Assembly: GCF_004319545.1 (NCBI RefSeq)
Contig: NZ_CP036313.1
Location: 1,313,501 to 1,377,500 of the forward strand
Length of the DNA: 64,000 nucleotides
Origin: Desulfobacter hydrogenophilus
GTDB lineage: Bacteria; Desulfobacterota; Desulfobacteria; Desulfobacterales; Desulfobacteraceae
Reading direction: 5' to 3'
The notes under the pieces are model-generated. The model was not told the DNA's origin. It made no database searches and was given only the letters and a program-made list of their open reading frames with translations. Shown in pieces: positions 63,492 through 64,000 of the stretch; within the stretch, counting starts at the first letter, position 1, and each line of letters begins with the position of its first letter. The translations under genes and the position numbers were made by a program.

Positions 63492-64000
63492 TTAAAAATC
63501 AACGACGATCTCTTCATAGGTCTTACGCCATTTAGGAGGATCGAGTACAAGTCCAGGTTTCTTGTATCCCACAGCAAGCAAAACTGGAATCCAGTATTTG
63601 TCAGGAATATTAAATGCTTTTTTGACGCCTTCATGGTCAAATCCGTCCATGGGATGGGAATCAAGGCCTAAACTTACGGCTGCATACATCAGGCTCATGG
63701 CAAAGAATCCCGCGTTTTTAGCGGCAAAAGCCAGGTTGGCATCCGGACTCCAGTTGTATAGGGAGCTTGTGGCGTTCAGGAACCAATCACGTTGGGTGTC
63801 GGGCATGCCGGTTTTGACCATCTCCTGCCAGGTCCGTTCAAATCCGGGATGGCCCTTTTTCCATCCGTCCTTATCTGCCAGCACAATCATGGTTACCGGG
63901 GCTTCAACGATTTTGGGCTGGTCCCAGGCCAGGGCTTTGAGTTTTTCCTTTTGCTCCCTGTCCTGCAGAACCATCAGGCTCCAGGGCTGCAGATTAAAGC
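63492..64000 (-). CDS. Nitroreductase-family flavoprotein, 5' end outside the window
   Basis: The frame is open at the right edge; 169 residues and the stop are present. The visible start FNLQPWSLMVLQDREQKEKL fits the SS.N.QPW active-site strand of NfsB-like FMN enzymes, and AFAAKNAGFFAMSLMYAAVS, LGLDSHPMDGFDHEGVKKAF, LPA-less VLLAVGYKKP also fit. It reduces nitro or quinone compounds with NAD(P)H. About 20-30 residues at the N-terminus are missing because of the window. Confidence 0.9.
   Translation of the reverse strand, partial: FNLQPWSLMVLQDREQKEKLKALAWDQPKIVEAPVTMIVLADKDGWKKGHPGFERTWQEMVKTGMPDTQRDWFLNATSSLYNWSPDANLAFAAKNAGFFAMSLMYAAVSLGLDSHPMDGFDHEGVKKAFNIPDKYWIPVLLAVGYKKPGLVLDPPKWRKTYEEIVVDF

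Overview
The window looks like a chromosomal segment of a Gram-negative anaerobe, most likely a sulfate reducer of the Desulfobacteraceae. This is an inference from several genes: a CO-sensor (CooA-type) regulator, a CO-dehydrogenase-like domain protein, an NapH-type 4Fe-4S membrane protein, AcnA aconitase, an iron-sulfur flavoprotein, radical SAM proteins and a type V autotransporter. No rRNA, tRNA or CRISPR was seen.

Layout. 1-2278: 5' part of uvrA (minus strand), followed by a truncated IS transposase. 3443-8632: a two-gene unit for an exported heparinase II/III-like protein and an exported transglutaminase/HEAT protein. 9042-13539: a group II intron reverse-transcriptase scrap, then a PotD-like periplasmic binding protein and a large hybrid histidine kinase on the minus strand. 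13798-16889: a REP-transposase (RAYT) remnant with a repeat, a radical SAM gene, and a two-gene membrane/exported unit. 16906-18767: a sodium:solute symporter with its small subunit. 19318-25146: a CecR-type regulator with a YbhGFSR-like export operon. 25163-27127: a Kef-type antiporter. 27837-29767: leuA with a classical attenuator (leucine-rich leader peptide, hairpin, terminator). 29866-33044: alpha/beta hydrolase, Nudix hydrolase, Sir2 deacylase and NADAR protein, separated by dispersed repeats. 33246-36681: an unknown exported protein overlapping a diguanylate cyclase, then rlmN. 36944-42142: SGNH hydrolase, iron-sulfur flavoprotein, two gene remnants, a second radical SAM gene, transketolase and a YjbQ protein. 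42249-52536: an accessory block bounded by a 240-bp direct duplication. It holds cooA, the CODH-like gene, a CPBP protein and a nested pile of insertion sequences. 52537-55887: an autotransporter gene missing its 5' end, with two poly-G frameshifts and one stop. 55979-64000: a lipoprotein metallopeptidase, an NapH-like protein, acnA, a trkA-trkH potassium uptake pair and the 3' part of a nitroreductase gene.

Three repeat families are scattered between genes: a roughly 90-bp two-hairpin repeat (seven fuller copies plus fragments, all in the same orientation, one abutting a RAYT remnant), a roughly 168-bp element with short terminal inverted repeats (two copies in opposite orientation), and a 17-18-bp motif (four sites). 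Together with the many gene stubs (GNAT, LysR, radical SAM, saccharopine dehydrogenase, alpha/beta hydrolase, group II intron RT), they indicate a genome with much mobile DNA and ongoing decay.

Strongest leads for new biology: the heparinase/transglutaminase-HEAT pair; the CooA-type sensor beside a CODH-like protein that appears to lack cluster ligands; the binding protein paired with a hybrid kinase; the leuA attenuator; the poly-G autotransporter; and the repeat/RAYT association.
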